A DNA stretch of 64,000 nt from Pacificimonas sp036351775 (GTDB lineage: Bacteria; Pseudomonadota; Alphaproteobacteria; Sphingomonadales; Sphingomonadaceae), in NCBI GenBank assembly GCA_036351775.1, contig JAZBPX010000064.1, forward strand, positions 256,759-320,758, read 5' to 3'. Position numbers and translations under genes: made by a program. Below the pieces are notes generated by a model. The model saw only the letters and a program-made list of their open reading frames with translations. It ran no database searches and was not told the DNA's origin. Shown piece by piece: positions 8,468-17,708 of the stretch (position 1 is its first letter; each line of letters starts with the position of its first letter).

Positions 8468-9399
8468 GGTTCCAGCACGACCCGCCCGACCACCTGCCGC
8501 TCCTCCATCAGGCGAAAGGCTTCGCGCCATTCGGACAGCGGCAGCACACGGTCGACATGGGGCTGAACCTTTTCGGCCAGCGCGATTTCGCCGAGTTCGA
8601 TCCTGTCTTCGCGGCCATGCTGCGGAAAGCGGCGGCTATATTCGCCGGCGCGGACGCCGATGATCTGCAGCCCTTTGATCAGCGGGTAGTTGATCTTCAT
8701 GTCGGGGATCGTGCCGGACGCGAAGCCGACAATCAGCACGCGGCCGAAATAACGGGTGCAGCGCAGGCTCTCGCCAAACACATCGCCGCCGACCGGATCG
8801 TAGACGACATGCACGCCGCCGCCGGTGATGTCCTTGACCTGCTCGCGAAAGCCCTTGCCGATGTTGAGGACGGCATCGGGGGCGTAGAAGTCCTGGATCC
8901 GGGCCAGCTTCTCGTCGGAGCTGGATGTCGCGATAACCCGCGCGCCCATCTGCTTGCCGAGGTCGACGGCGGCGGCGCCGACACCGGCGGTTGCGCCGTG
9001 GACCAGCAGCCACTCGCCGGGTTTCAGATGGGCGTGACGTTTCAGGGCGACCAGCGCGGTCAGGTAGGGCTGGCCGAAGGCGGCGGCCTGGGCGAACGAC
9101 CAGCCCTCGGGCTTCGGCGAGATTGCGCTTTCCGGAACCGCGATCTCCTCGGCGAAAGCGCCGCGCGCCATGCCCCACACTGGTTCGCCGGTGTCCATTC
9201 GTTCGCCGGCGAAATCGCTGCCGAGGATGAAGGGCAGGTCCGGTTTGTGCTGATGACCGCCCCGGGTTTGCAGCATGTCGACGAAGTTCACCGCTGCTGC
9301 CTTCACGCGAATTTTCACTTCACCTTGCGGGCGCTCGGAATCGGTCAGGGCAACGCCGGAATAGTCTGAGGAGAGGTCGGAGAGGAGGATAGATTTCAT
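8464..9399 (-). CDS. Zinc-independent medium-chain reductase, NADPH:quinone oxidoreductase type
   Basis: A 311-residue medium-chain dehydrogenase/reductase. The N-terminal GroES-like domain has AAAVNFVDMLQTRG and the SDFAGE strand. The C-terminal Rossmann domain has HGATAGVGAAAVDLGKQMGA (A-x-G-V-G for NADPH). The zinc-ligand Cys and His of alcohol dehydrogenases are absent, so it should be a quinone or enone reductase. The start at 9399 is preceded by GGGAG; a longer reading frame exists upstream but adds only an unlikely Arg-rich tail. Substrate unknown. Divergent from the small secreted protein gene at 9515. Confidence 0.9.
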   Translation of the reverse strand: MKSILLSDLSSDYSGVALTDSERPQGEVKIRVKAAAVNFVDMLQTRGGHQHKPDLPFILGSDFAGERMDTGEPVWGMARGAFAEEIAVPESAISPKPEGWSFAQAAAFGQPYLTALVALKRHAHLKPGEWLLVHGATAGVGAAAVDLGKQMGARVIATSSSDEKLARIQDFYAPDAVLNIGKGFREQVKDITGGGVHVVYDPVGGDVFGESLRCTRYFGRVLIVGFASGTIPDMKINYPLIKGLQIIGVRAGEYSRRFPQHGREDRIELGEIALAEKVQPHVDRVLPLSEWREAFRLMEERQVVGRVVLEP

Positions 9400-9461
9400 G
9401 GTCCGCTCCCTTGCGCGGGGTGTAGGAAATCGCACCTCTCAAAAGTTCTGTTACAGTTTTG

Positions 9462-9490
9462 TTGCAATCCAGAATTCTTTCTGTCATAAA
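9462..9490 (+). promoter_or_regulatory. Candidate sigma-70 promoter for the secreted protein gene
   Basis: TTGCAA (9462-9467) and CATAAA (9485-9490) are separated by exactly 17 bases in a relatively AT-rich patch directly before the gene starting at 9515. This is a reading by eye; Alphaproteobacterial -10 boxes are degenerate. Confidence 0.4.
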
Positions 9491-9514
9491 AGAGTCACAG
9501 AAGGAGAACAGGTC

Positions 9515-9871
9515 ATGAAAACGAACCTGATTATGGGGATTATCGCCCTCTTGCTCGGCACCGCCGCACAGGCCGGCGAAGTCGGCTATGAGGAAGGATC
9601 GCTTGGCTTCGAGCAGATGGTCGCAGGCGACTGGCTGGCCGCCGAGCAGAAGCTGAATGCGAGCGCGGACGAGCTTGGTGCCGATCCCGCGCGGCTGCTT
9701 CAACTTGCCGAGGTGTACCGGGTTACCGGCCGCGAAGGCGATGCCGACGCGCTCTACCGACAGGTGTTGTCGAGCGAGGACATGACGCTGGTGCTGGCCG
9801 ATGGCCGCATCGTCAGCGCGCACAATATCGCGAGCATGCGCCTTTCGACGGAAATGCAGGCCGCGCGCTAA
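9515..9871 (+). CDS. Small secreted protein, possibly TPR-like
   Basis: A 118-residue protein with a clear signal peptide (MKTNLIMGIIALLLGTAAQA, cleavage after AQA) and a strong ribosome binding site, AAGGAG, at 9501-9506. The mature part is helical. The segments FEQMVAGDWLAAEQKLNAS and LLQLAEVYRVTGREGDADAL are spaced like one and a half tetratricopeptide repeats, which suggests a periplasmic protein-binding role. Nothing more specific is recognisable. It is followed by the 3' end of the gsp operon in the opposite direction. Confidence 0.75.
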   Translation: MKTNLIMGIIALLLGTAAQAGEVGYEEGSLGFEQMVAGDWLAAEQKLNASADELGADPARLLQLAEVYRVTGREGDADALYRQVLSSEDMTLVLADGRIVSAHNIASMRLSTEMQAAR

Positions 9872-9895
9872 TACCGTTTCGGGGCGTAGCTTTCT

Positions 9896-10627
9896 CTAGA
9901 GCGTCAGACGGTAACGGCCCGGTCCTGTCTCGGTGAACCCGTTCGCCAGCAGGGCCGGGCCGTTCGCCTGTTCGACGCCCGTTATGTCGAGCCAAGCGGT
10001 CACAGTGCCCGCCGCCGACAGTTCCACCATCAGCGCGGCGCTGCCCGTCCCCAGCGAGCCGGTAAGCGGCAATTGCGCCTGGTCCCCCTGACAGGCCAGC
10101 GCGCCCTGAAGTGTTGCGGCTGGCAGGCCGAAGGCGCCTGCCGCTGCGGTGAGTGCGTCCGTGTTCGCGGTGCCGCCCGCCTCCACACACTGGCCGTCCT
10201 CAAAGCGAACCGAAACGTCCTGAAGCGTAAGTCGGCCCGCGCCGGGAAAGCCGAGATCGGCGACCGCGATCGACCCTGTGAGGTCATTCAGGGCATAGCC
10301 GCTGCGATAGCCAGTCAGGGCACCGCTGAGGCCGCCCGGTCCTGGATCGTCATCGTCACCGCTGCGGAACCGAAGCTGCGCCTGCCCGATCAGCAGCCGC
10401 CATGTCGAAAGCCGCGCCGCCGGATCGCCGAGCGGCAGGTTGCCGAGCCACGCCTCCCGCATTTGCGCGCTCCAGACCGAACCATCGACTTGGCGCGCGC
10501 TGAACCCGCGTTCCTGAAAGCCGAGCGCGGACAGGGCCGTCTGCATCGGCAGGAGCGCCGCGATGGCAAAGACCGAGAGCAGCGTGATCAGCGCCGCGCG
10601 CCGAATGTCGAGGCGGAACCGCTTCAT
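9896..10627 (-). CDS. gspN: Type II secretion system protein N
   Basis: A 243-residue bitopic protein, last gene of the gsp operon. The N-terminus has basic residues and one membrane helix (about residues 10-32). A periplasmic domain rich in beta-strand follows, with FSARQVDGSVWSAQMREA, the characteristic GxVW-type start of GspN, and a late Cys pair (GQCVEAGG and GALACQGD). GspN is an accessory part of the inner-membrane platform and is not found in all systems. Its ATG (10625-10627) overlaps the TGA of gspM. Confidence 0.82.
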   Translation of the reverse strand: MKRFRLDIRRAALITLLSVFAIAALLPMQTALSALGFQERGFSARQVDGSVWSAQMREAWLGNLPLGDPAARLSTWRLLIGQAQLRFRSGDDDDPGPGGLSGALTGYRSGYALNDLTGSIAVADLGFPGAGRLTLQDVSVRFEDGQCVEAGGTANTDALTAAAGAFGLPAATLQGALACQGDQAQLPLTGSLGTGSAALMVELSAAGTVTAWLDITGVEQANGPALLANGFTETGPGRYRLTL

Positions 10628-11070
10628 TCCGCGCGTGCCACAACAAGGGTCGCCGACAGGGTATCGTCGGCATTGGCGCGAATTTCGGCGCTGCGGACGA
10701 CAACGCCGCTTCGTTCGAGCGCGGACAGCGCTGAGAACAGGATGTCGGCGCGCGCCGCCGGGATGCGCGCGGTCGTGCCATCCGGCCCCGACTGAAGCTC
10801 GGCGGCAAGGCCGAAGCGTTCGAGCGTCGCGCCGACATCGTCCGCGCCGTTCAGGCCGCCGGCACCGAGCCGCCCGAGAAGGACATCTGCCTCCGCATAG
10901 TCGGTCAGGCGCTCCTGATAGTCGGTGCGCGCCGCCGACCGCCAGTCGAGGACCGGGTCCACGAGCAGCAGCCAGAGAAGCGCCAACAGGCTGAGCGCGG
11001 CGAGGAGCGCAAGGAGGCTGCGCTCTCGCAGGCTGTACCCCTGCCAGCGCACCTTCAGTCCGGCGATCAT
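10624..11070 (-). CDS. gspM: Type II secretion system protein M
   Basis: A 148-residue inner-membrane platform protein: a short cytoplasmic tail with YSLRERSLLALLAAL, one membrane helix (about residues 15-38), a coiled segment, and a small ferredoxin-like periplasmic domain. This is the usual GspM plan, and GspM partners GspL. The start at 11070 overlaps the stop of gspL (ATGA). Sequence identity within the family is low, so the call rests mainly on topology and on its place between gspL and gspN. Confidence 0.85.
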   Translation of the reverse strand: MIAGLKVRWQGYSLRERSLLALLAALSLLALLWLLLVDPVLDWRSAARTDYQERLTDYAEADVLLGRLGAGGLNGADDVGATLERFGLAAELQSGPDGTTARIPAARADILFSALSALERSGVVVRSAEIRANADDTLSATLVVARAE

Positions 11071-12164
11071 GGCGTGATCTCCACGGCGGCGCGGTTGCCC
11101 GTCCCCTCGCCGCCCGACACGGGACCGGCGACAAAGCGAAGGCCCGCGGCCTCTACCCCGGCGCGCAGGGCCTCCGGATCCGCGCCCGGCGCGACAGCCA
11201 GCTCGGCCATTAGCCGCCCGCCCTGCCAGTCCAGGCTGACGATGGTGAGACCCGCACTGCCGCGGATGCCGGCGGTCAGCGCCTCGAAAGCAAGCATGAA
11301 CGCCCCGCCCGCGCCGCGCTCCGCTGCCGCCAGCCGAAGCGCCGGAAGCGCGGCACCGGGCGTCTGCGCGTTCACGCCCGCGGCCGCCACGGTCTCGGCG
11401 ATCACCGCCTCGAGCGCGTGCGCCGACCGGTCGTGCCGCCACGCATCGAAAAGCGCGGACAGCCACAGGGCAACCAGAGCGAGACCGACCAGCAGCGCAG
11501 TCCGCCGCGTGGTTCCCTGTCCGGCCGCAGGCTGTGCGGCGGCAAAATCCCCCTGCAGAAGGTTGAGCGCTGGCGTTTCGCTTTCGGCCAGTTGCATCTG
11601 GCGAATATCGGCTGCGCTGAGGTGCCGGACTGCAGCGCCGCCGATCACCGCCTTCGCCAGGGCCGGATCGGCGGCAAAGGCTTCATCCGGCCCGCGGGCA
11701 AGGATGTCGCCAAAGGTGCCCGGACCGCTGACGAAGCCATCGATCGGCGCGGTCAGCAGCACCGGCTCCGGCACCATCACAGTCGGCGTTATGCGAAGCC
11801 GCGCGCAGGCCCCCAGCCAGTCGGTCATGACGTCCCGGTCGACCAGAGCGACGAGGCGGTTTCCGCCCTCCTCAGCGGTTTCGCTCACCGCGACATGAGC
11901 CGCGCCGCTGCCCGCCGCGAGGGTATCCGCAAGCGCGAGGCGGGCCGCCGTCCGCGCCTGCGCCGCCGTACCGTCCAGCGCCTGCCCGTGCACCGGCGCC
12001 GACTGGCCCGGGACCGCGACAACGACAAAGTCTTCCGGATCGTGCGGCGGATCGCCGTCACTGTGCCACGCACCCTCCGCCGCCAGCAGGCCGTCTGCGC
12101 CGATCCGCGTGAACCGCACCTCGTCAGCCCCGTCACCCAGCCAGTAGAGGGTGCGGCCGGTCAT
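11067..12164 (-). CDS. gspL: Type II secretion system protein L
   Basis: A 365-residue bitopic protein. The N-terminal cytoplasmic domain (about 1-220) has the actin-like fold typical of GspL and should dock the ATPase GspE. A membrane helix follows near residues 228-246 (TALLVGLALVALWLSALF), then a periplasmic coiled segment and a ferredoxin-like domain. It overlaps gspK upstream and gspM downstream by four bases each, so the KLMN block is translationally coupled. Confidence 0.87.
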   Translation of the reverse strand: MTGRTLYWLGDGADEVRFTRIGADGLLAAEGAWHSDGDPPHDPEDFVVVAVPGQSAPVHGQALDGTAAQARTAARLALADTLAAGSGAAHVAVSETAEEGGNRLVALVDRDVMTDWLGACARLRITPTVMVPEPVLLTAPIDGFVSGPGTFGDILARGPDEAFAADPALAKAVIGGAAVRHLSAADIRQMQLAESETPALNLLQGDFAAAQPAAGQGTTRRTALLVGLALVALWLSALFDAWRHDRSAHALEAVIAETVAAAGVNAQTPGAALPALRLAAAERGAGGAFMLAFEALTAGIRGSAGLTIVSLDWQGGRLMAELAVAPGADPEALRAGVEAAGLRFVAGPVSGGEGTGNRAAVEITP

Positions 12165-13162
12165 GCGCCGCCCCAGCGCCGCTGAAGCAGCTGCGGCCCG
12201 CGCTCGCCCAGCCGGATCAGCACGCTTTCCTGCGCCAGGAAACCGCCCTCATCGACGTCGATGTCGGCGCGGAACAAGTCGCTGTCCATCGCGATCTGAT
12301 ACTGCGCGCGGGCACCCGGCTGCGCGCCGATGGCGAGCGCGGCGCTCCAGAAGTCGGCGCGGCTGTCCCAGCCCGCAGGCGGCCGGCGCGCGATCAGGCC
12401 GCGGGCGGCCGTTACGCTGAAATTGCGCGGGACCAGCATGCCGAGAAGCGGCGCGTCCTCGTCCGTCAGCGTGTTCACATTGATGGCCTGCATGTCGGTG
12501 GTGGGCAGCGCGCAGAGGAAGGGTTCGATGAGCGCATAGTCTTCCGCCGACCAGTTGGCGACCGCCGTCAGCTCCGCCGGGGACGCGACGAGGCCGTTTG
12601 GCGTTCGGAAACCCGCATAGGCGCCGTCCTCCGCGCCGCCGCCCTGCGGGAAGGTGTCGCTGTCGATCCAGTCGACGAGCGCCATCGCCATTGCGTTCGC
12701 GCGGGTAAGCGCGATGCCGACGCCCTGCGCCAGGCCGGTGAACTGCTGCACCGCCTGCGGCCGAATGCGGAGCGCGCCGCCGGGGGTGCCTGCGACGACC
12801 GCGTTGACGTTGAAGCAGTGGGAGGCGTCGCTGATCCGGACGCTGATGAAGCCGCCGGCGGTGGGGACGGTCAGCGGTTCGTCGGCCCAGCCGCCCGCGA
12901 GCGTCAGGACGCCGTCCGCCTGGCTGGTCAGGCTTTCGATGCGCTCTGCCGCGACCAGCGCCGCGCCGCGCGCATAGTGATGCGCCTGCGCCGCCGCGCG
13001 GCCATTTCCAGCGAGGGCAAGCGAGCGGTTCATCGTCTCCAGCGTCACGGCGGTCAGCGCGCCCATCACGCCGACGAGCATCAGGACGGTAAGGAGCGCC
13101 ATGCCGCGTTCGCTGCGGGGGATGGTGCGGTTGGGGGCGGGAATGGGTAGGCGCACGGTCAC
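12161..13162 (-). CDS. gspK: Type II secretion system minor pseudopilin K
   Basis: A 333-residue minor pseudopilin, the large tip subunit of the pseudopilus. The prepilin cleavage site is SERG|MALLTVLML; the mature helix lacks the Glu5 of other pseudopilins, as is usual for GspK. A large globular domain follows, with segments such as INVNTLTDEDAPLLGML (the helix-hairpin-like part of the family). I place the start at GTG 13160-13162, which overlaps the gspJ stop (GTGA), because this gives a short leader of about 19 residues; a longer in-frame ATG upstream lies inside gspJ. Confidence 0.88.
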   Translation of the reverse strand: MTVRLPIPAPNRTIPRSERGMALLTVLMLVGVMGALTAVTLETMNRSLALAGNGRAAAQAHHYARGAALVAAERIESLTSQADGVLTLAGGWADEPLTVPTAGGFISVRISDASHCFNVNAVVAGTPGGALRIRPQAVQQFTGLAQGVGIALTRANAMAMALVDWIDSDTFPQGGGAEDGAYAGFRTPNGLVASPAELTAVANWSAEDYALIEPFLCALPTTDMQAINVNTLTDEDAPLLGMLVPRNFSVTAARGLIARRPPAGWDSRADFWSAALAIGAQPGARAQYQIAMDSDLFRADIDVDEGGFLAQESVLIRLGERGPQLLQRRWGGA

Positions 13163-13755
13163 TGGCCCGCACCGATCAGGAACAGCTGCTCGGTGCGGCC
13201 GAGGTTCGGGATATTGAGCGTCAGCCGGAGGGCTTCGGGAAGCGGCGCGTCGGGAGTGATCAGCACCGTTTCGGACCATGCGCCGTCATAGGCGAAGGCG
13301 ATCTCGGCCCCGGACGTGCCGGGCAGCATGAGGGCGGCGACCTGCTCTTCGGCGCCGTCGATGTAGCGCGCGCTGCGGCGCTCGAGGCCGTCCGCGGTCT
13401 GGTGCCATTCGACCCAGCTGAGGCCGGGGCGCGCCTCCCCGTCGTCATTGGCGGGGCCGTGGCGGGCGAAGGCGAACAGCGCGCCGTTTGCGCCTAGTCC
13501 GGCTTCTGAACCTGCAGCGATGGCGGGGCGAAGCGTGCCGTCGCGGGCGCGGCTGGGGCGCGGGGCGATCTGGGCGAGGTCGGCGGCGAGCGCGGCGCGG
13601 GTACGCTGGAGCGCGCCGGTTTCGGCGGAGGCGGTCTCAATGCGCTGCGCCGCCTCCACGCTGTTGCCGAGAAGGAGCGCGCCCGCCGTCGCCAGCATGG
13701 CGAAGACGAACAGCGCGACCAGCGTCTCGATAAGGGTGAAGCCGCTCGCCTTCAT
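13159..13755 (-). CDS. gspJ: Type II secretion system minor pseudopilin J
   Basis: A 198-residue minor pseudopilin. It starts MKASG|FTLIETLVALFVFAML, with the prepilin peptidase site after Gly5 and Glu at mature position 5. The soluble domain is rich in strands, as in GspJ, which caps the pseudopilus with GspI and GspK. Start and stop overlap gspI and gspK by four bases each. Confidence 0.9.
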   Translation of the reverse strand: MKASGFTLIETLVALFVFAMLATAGALLLGNSVEAAQRIETASAETGALQRTRAALAADLAQIAPRPSRARDGTLRPAIAAGSEAGLGANGALFAFARHGPANDDGEARPGLSWVEWHQTADGLERRSARYIDGAEEQVAALMLPGTSGAEIAFAYDGAWSETVLITPDAPLPEALRLTLNIPNLGRTEQLFLIGAGQ

Positions 13756-14120
13756 GGGACGCGCCGGAAGCCTTCGAGATACGCGCGAGCGCCGTCGGCG
13801 GATACGGCCTCGACGCGGATCAAGAGGACGCCGCCCACGGCGGTGCGCTCCGCCGTGCGGGTGACGGTCCAGGCGCTGCCGAGGTTGGTGACGGTTTCGG
13901 TGGCGGTGCCGAGGGCGGGCGGCTGCGGCGCGATGGTGGCGGCGATTAGCGCGTTCTCGGCGACGATATCCGCGCGCACCACCCGGTCGACGGCGATGGC
14001 GGACTGGGCGTGCGCGGTGCCGAGGCGCAGGAGCGCGAGAACGGCAAGGCTGAGGACCGCCATCGCGACCAGCACCTCGACGAGGGTGAAGCCAGTGTCG
14101 CCGCGCTCAGCCCTCGACAC
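13752..14120 (-). CDS. gspI: Type II secretion system minor pseudopilin I
   Basis: A 122-residue minor pseudopilin with prepilin site GDTG|FTLVEVLVAMAVLSL and the short soluble domain usual for GspI. The likely start is GTG at 14118-14120, because GGGAGG lies five bases upstream; GTG 14126 and ATG 14138 are in frame but have no good ribosome binding site. This start lies inside the end of gspH (14-base overlap), which would couple the two. It initiates the tip complex with GspJ and GspK. Confidence 0.87.
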   Translation of the reverse strand: MSRAERGDTGFTLVEVLVAMAVLSLAVLALLRLGTAHAQSAIAVDRVVRADIVAENALIAATIAPQPPALGTATETVTNLGSAWTVTRTAERTAVGGVLLIRVEAVSADGARAYLEGFRRVP

Positions 14121-14556
14121 GGACACCTCCCGCGGCATCGACGGAGAGGGTCGCAGTGTCATTGGCGGCGCGGAGGCGGAGCATCGTGGGCTGGGCAAGG
14201 CCGACGGCGTCGAAACGGATGCGGAGGGGGAGGTCCGCGCCGGCGGGGCGGGCTTCGTCCCAGCCCCGGGATTTGAGGGCGCGGGTGGCGAGCGGCTGCC
14301 AGTCGCCGCGCAGGCGCTCCTCGAAGCGGTAGCCGGACTGGTCGACCACGGCCGCCGTTTCCCGCTGCGAGAACAGGGCGTGGTCGCGGGCGGCGAGGAG
14401 ACGCGCGCCGAGGCGTTCGGCTTCGGTGCGGGCTTCGTTGCCGCCGCTGCCAAAACCGATGGCGGCAACGGCGGCGGCGAGGCCGATGATGACGAGCACG
14501 ACCATGATCTCGACGAGCGTGAAGCCGCCCTCGCCATTTGATCGTGCCCGCCTCAT
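14107..14556 (-). CDS. gspH: Type II secretion system minor pseudopilin H
   Basis: A 149-residue minor pseudopilin: basic leader MRRARSNGEGG then FTLVEIMVVLVIIGLAAA, with Glu5 present, then an extended beta-rich domain. GspH links the tip to the GspG shaft. It follows gspG by 5 bases and overlaps gspI by 14. Confidence 0.9.
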   Translation of the reverse strand: MRRARSNGEGGFTLVEIMVVLVIIGLAAAVAAIGFGSGGNEARTEAERLGARLLAARDHALFSQRETAAVVDQSGYRFEERLRGDWQPLATRALKSRGWDEARPAGADLPLRIRFDAVGLAQPTMLRLRAANDTATLSVDAAGGVRVEG

Positions 14557-14561
14557 CTCGG

Positions 14562-14975
14562 TTAGCCGTTCCAGTTGCCGATGTCGGCGGCGTCGCCTTC
14601 ACCGCCCGGCTGGCCGTCCGCACCGAGGGAAAAGACGTCGTATTCGCCGCCGCGCGTGCCGGGGAAGGTGTACTGGTAGGGCGCGCCCCACGGGTCGTCC
14701 GGCAGGCGGCGGAGCGAGCCGTCGGCCTGCAGCACGGCCAGTCCCTCCGCACTGGAGGGGTAGCGGCGGTTGTTGATGCGGTAGAGCTGCAGCGCCTGGT
14801 CGATGACGGCGATATCGGCCTCCGCCTTCTGCCGCTCCGCCGCGCCCTGTGCGGGGAGGACGTTGATGACGACGAAGGTGGTGAGGAGGCCGATGATGGC
14901 GACGACGACCATGATTTCGACGAGGGTGAAGCCCTCCTCCCGCTTTTTCCGCGATTTCATGGCTTTGTGCGACAT
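14562..14975 (-). CDS. gspG: Type II secretion system major pseudopilin G
   Basis: A 137-residue major pseudopilin forming the pseudopilus shaft. Leader MSHKAMKSRKKREEG, cleavage, then FTLVEIMVVVAIIGLLTT. The C-terminal part carries the conserved family segments: RYPSSAEGLAVL, DDPWGAPYQY and the calcium-loop region GGEYDVFSLGADGQPGGEG with its Asp residues. Length is typical, and this is the most conserved pseudopilin in the operon. Confidence 0.95.
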   Translation of the reverse strand: MSHKAMKSRKKREEGFTLVEIMVVVAIIGLLTTFVVINVLPAQGAAERQKAEADIAVIDQALQLYRINNRRYPSSAEGLAVLQADGSLRRLPDDPWGAPYQYTFPGTRGGEYDVFSLGADGQPGGEGDAADIGNWNG

Positions 14976-14986
14976 CGAAGGTCTCT

Positions 14987-16225
14987 CTAGCTGATGGCGA
15001 GGGTGTTGAGCTGCATGATGGGCAGCAGGATGGAGAGGACGATGAGGGCGACGAGGCCGCCCATCAGGACGATGATCGCGGGTTCGAGGAGGCTGAGCGC
15101 GCCGGAGGTGAAGGCGTCGAACTCGCGCTCCATATAGTCGGCGGCGCGGCCGAGCATCACTTCAAGCTGGCCCGACTGTTCGCCCGATGCCGTCATGTGC
15201 ACGAGGAGCGGCGGGAAGACCCCGGCGCGGCGCATCGCGCCCGACAGGCTGCCACCCTCATTGACGCTCTCGACGATGCCGAGCGTCGCCTGGCGCAGCC
15301 TGCGGTTGCGGACGGTGCGCGCGGTCACGCTGAGGCCGTCGAGAAGCGGCATGCCGTTCGCTACCACGGTCGAGAGCGTGCGGGCCAACCGCGCCGCGTT
15401 CAGGTCGCGGATCAGACGGCCGAAAAAGGGCAGGCCGAGCATCCAGCTGTCGAAGCGCAGGCGGAAATCCTCGTTCCGAAGCATCCGCGCGAAGACCAGC
15501 CCGGCAACGGCGAGCCCGACCAGTACCAGAAGACCCCAGTCGGTCATGAAGCTGCTGACGCCGATAACGATGTTGGTGAGGAGCGGCAGCGTCTGGCCCA
15601 TGGTGTCGAACTGCTCGACGACCTTTGGCACCACGAACGTCATCAGGCCGATGATGATGAGGAGCGCAACGAGCGCCAGCATCGCGGGATAGACGAGCGC
15701 GGTGGTGATCTTGCCGCGCACCTCCGCCTGCCGCTCCATCAGATCGGCGAGACGGTTGAGAATCGGCGTCATCGCGCCGGACCCCTCGCCTGCCCCGACC
15801 ATGGCGCGGTAAAGCGGCGGAAAGCTCTTCGGTTCGCGCGACAGAGCGGCGGCAAGGCGCTGCCCCTCGACAACGCCGCCATGCACATTGCCGATGATCT
15901 GCGCCACGTGGGGCTTTTCGGCCTGCGCGGCGATGGCGCGCAGCGATTCCTCCAGCGGCGAGACCGATACCAAAGTCGCGAGCTGGCGGGTGAAGAGGGT
16001 GAGATCCTTGCTGCCGAGGCGCTTGGCGAACAGCGCCGGGCGGTCGCCGCCCGTTTTCTCCGCCGAGGACGGTGCGGTCGATCCGCCCGCCGCCGCGCTG
16101 ACCTTGACCGGCAGCAGCTTTTTCTGGCGCAGCACTTCGCGCGCACGCAGTTCGGTGGCTGCGCTCAGCCGCCCGCGCTTCTCCGCGCCGCGTTCGTCGA
16201 CGGCGAGATACTCAAAGCTCGGCAT
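14987..16225 (-). CDS. gspF: Type II secretion system inner-membrane platform protein F
   Basis: A 412-residue polytopic protein with two T2SSF domains, three membrane helices, and the conserved segments TLFTRQLATLVSVSPLEESL in the first domain and ARTLSTVVANGMPLLDGL in the second. It couples the GspE ATPase to pseudopilus growth. The start ATG at 16225 gives MPSFEYLAVDERG, the standard N-terminus, and lies 14 bases inside gspE; a longer frame upstream is gspE read out of frame. Confidence 0.94.
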   Translation of the reverse strand: MPSFEYLAVDERGAEKRGRLSAATELRAREVLRQKKLLPVKVSAAAGGSTAPSSAEKTGGDRPALFAKRLGSKDLTLFTRQLATLVSVSPLEESLRAIAAQAEKPHVAQIIGNVHGGVVEGQRLAAALSREPKSFPPLYRAMVGAGEGSGAMTPILNRLADLMERQAEVRGKITTALVYPAMLALVALLIIIGLMTFVVPKVVEQFDTMGQTLPLLTNIVIGVSSFMTDWGLLVLVGLAVAGLVFARMLRNEDFRLRFDSWMLGLPFFGRLIRDLNAARLARTLSTVVANGMPLLDGLSVTARTVRNRRLRQATLGIVESVNEGGSLSGAMRRAGVFPPLLVHMTASGEQSGQLEVMLGRAADYMEREFDAFTSGALSLLEPAIIVLMGGLVALIVLSILLPIMQLNTLAIS

Positions 16226-17699
16226 CGACCGACAGGTCCTTCCTGAGGATGCGGACGGCCTCTTCGACCGTCGTACGCCCTTCGGCCACCAGCCGCCGCG
16301 CGGACGCCGCCATGCTGGGCGCACCGGCGAAGGCATGGCGGGCAATCGCGCCCTCGTCCGCGCCGGACAGCATCAGTTCGCGCAGGCCGCCATCGACGCG
16401 GATCATCTCGAACACGCCGATGCGGCCCTGGAAGCCGGTCTGGTTGCACTCCGCGCAGCCTTTCGCGGTGTAAATCGGCGTACCGGCATCAAGGCGAAGC
16501 GGTGCCGCTTCGGCGGCGCTGGCGGGGTGCGGCTCGGCGCAGGCGCGGCAAAGCTGCCGCACCAGCCGCTGCGCCATCACCAGCCTCAGCGAGGAGGCCA
16601 TCAGGAACGGCTCGACGCCCAGGTCCTTCAGCCGGGTGATCGCGCCCACGGCATCATTCGTGTGGACCGTCGACAGGACGAGGTGCCCGGTCAGCGAGGC
16701 CTGCACGGCAATCTCCGCGGTCTCGTGATCGCGTATCTCGCCGACCATCACGATGTCCGGATCCTGCCGCAGGATCGCGCGCAAGCCGCCGGCAAAGGTC
16801 ATGCCGACCTTCACATTCACCTGCGTCTGGCCGACGCCCTCCATGGCGTATTCGACCGGGTCCTCGACGGTCAGGATATTGCGCTCGCCGTCGTTCAGCA
16901 TGCGCAGGCCGGCATAAAGCGACGTGGTCTTGCCGGAGCCGGTCGGGCCGGTGACGAGGATGATGCCGTTGGGTTCGGACAGCGCCTGCCGGAACACCGC
17001 GAGCATGTCGTCCGGCATGCCGAGGTCGGCGGGCGTCAGTTCGGCCTGTTCCTTGTCGAGGATGCGGAGGACCACGCGCTCGCCGCCGCGCGCGGGCAGG
17101 GTCGAGACGCGCACGTCGAGTTCGCGGCCGCCGAGCGCGAGCGACAGGCGCCCGTCCTGCGGCACGCGGCGCTCGGCGATGTCGAGGCGGGCCATGACCT
17201 TGATGCGGCTGGTGACGAGCGGCGCGACCTTCGGCGGCAGGCGGAGGATTTCCTTCAGGACGCCGTCGACGCGCAGGCGTACCATCAGCGCACTTTCGAA
17301 GGGTTCGATGTGGATGTCGCTGGCGCCGTCGCGGATGGCCTCGGCGAGGATCCCGTTGATGAGCTTGATGACCGGCGCATCGTCGTTTGTTTCAAGGAGG
17401 TCGGCGGCGGCGGGCAGGTCGTCGGCCAACGCGCCGAGATCCCCGGCCTGTGCCAGCTCGCCGGACACCGTGTTGGCATCGAGCGCGCCGGCGCCGTAGA
17501 GTTCGTTCAGACGGGCGTCGAAATCCCTGGCGCTGAGGCGCTCGAAGGCGATGGCGCGGCCAAGCGCGCGGCGGACCTCGAGGAGGGTTCGCGGGTCAGC
17601 ATCTTCGCGCAGGCCGATGGGGATCGGACCGCCTTCGCTGGCGGGCAGCGCGACGACGCCGTGCTTCTTCGCGAAAGGATAGGGAAGGTCCGCCAGCAT
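16212..17699 (-). CDS. gspE: Type II secretion ATPase E
   Basis: A 495-residue hexameric ATPase that powers pseudopilus assembly on the cytoplasmic side. Walker A is GPTGSGKTTS (251-260), the Asp box is TVEDPVEYAM (about 281), Walker B is RQDPDIVMVGEIRD (about 314-327) and the His box is GHLVLSTVHTND (about 337). The zinc-binding tetracysteine domain is present as CRAC and CAEC (about 385-415). The N-terminal domain that binds GspL is short. Spacing to gspD is 9 bases and the 3' end overlaps gspF. Confidence 0.96.
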   Translation of the reverse strand: MLADLPYPFAKKHGVVALPASEGGPIPIGLREDADPRTLLEVRRALGRAIAFERLSARDFDARLNELYGAGALDANTVSGELAQAGDLGALADDLPAAADLLETNDDAPVIKLINGILAEAIRDGASDIHIEPFESALMVRLRVDGVLKEILRLPPKVAPLVTSRIKVMARLDIAERRVPQDGRLSLALGGRELDVRVSTLPARGGERVVLRILDKEQAELTPADLGMPDDMLAVFRQALSEPNGIILVTGPTGSGKTTSLYAGLRMLNDGERNILTVEDPVEYAMEGVGQTQVNVKVGMTFAGGLRAILRQDPDIVMVGEIRDHETAEIAVQASLTGHLVLSTVHTNDAVGAITRLKDLGVEPFLMASSLRLVMAQRLVRQLCRACAEPHPASAAEAAPLRLDAGTPIYTAKGCAECNQTGFQGRIGVFEMIRVDGGLRELMLSGADEGAIARHAFAGAPSMAASARRLVAEGRTTVEEAVRILRKDLSVDAEL

Positions 17700-17708
17700 C
17701 GGCGCGGC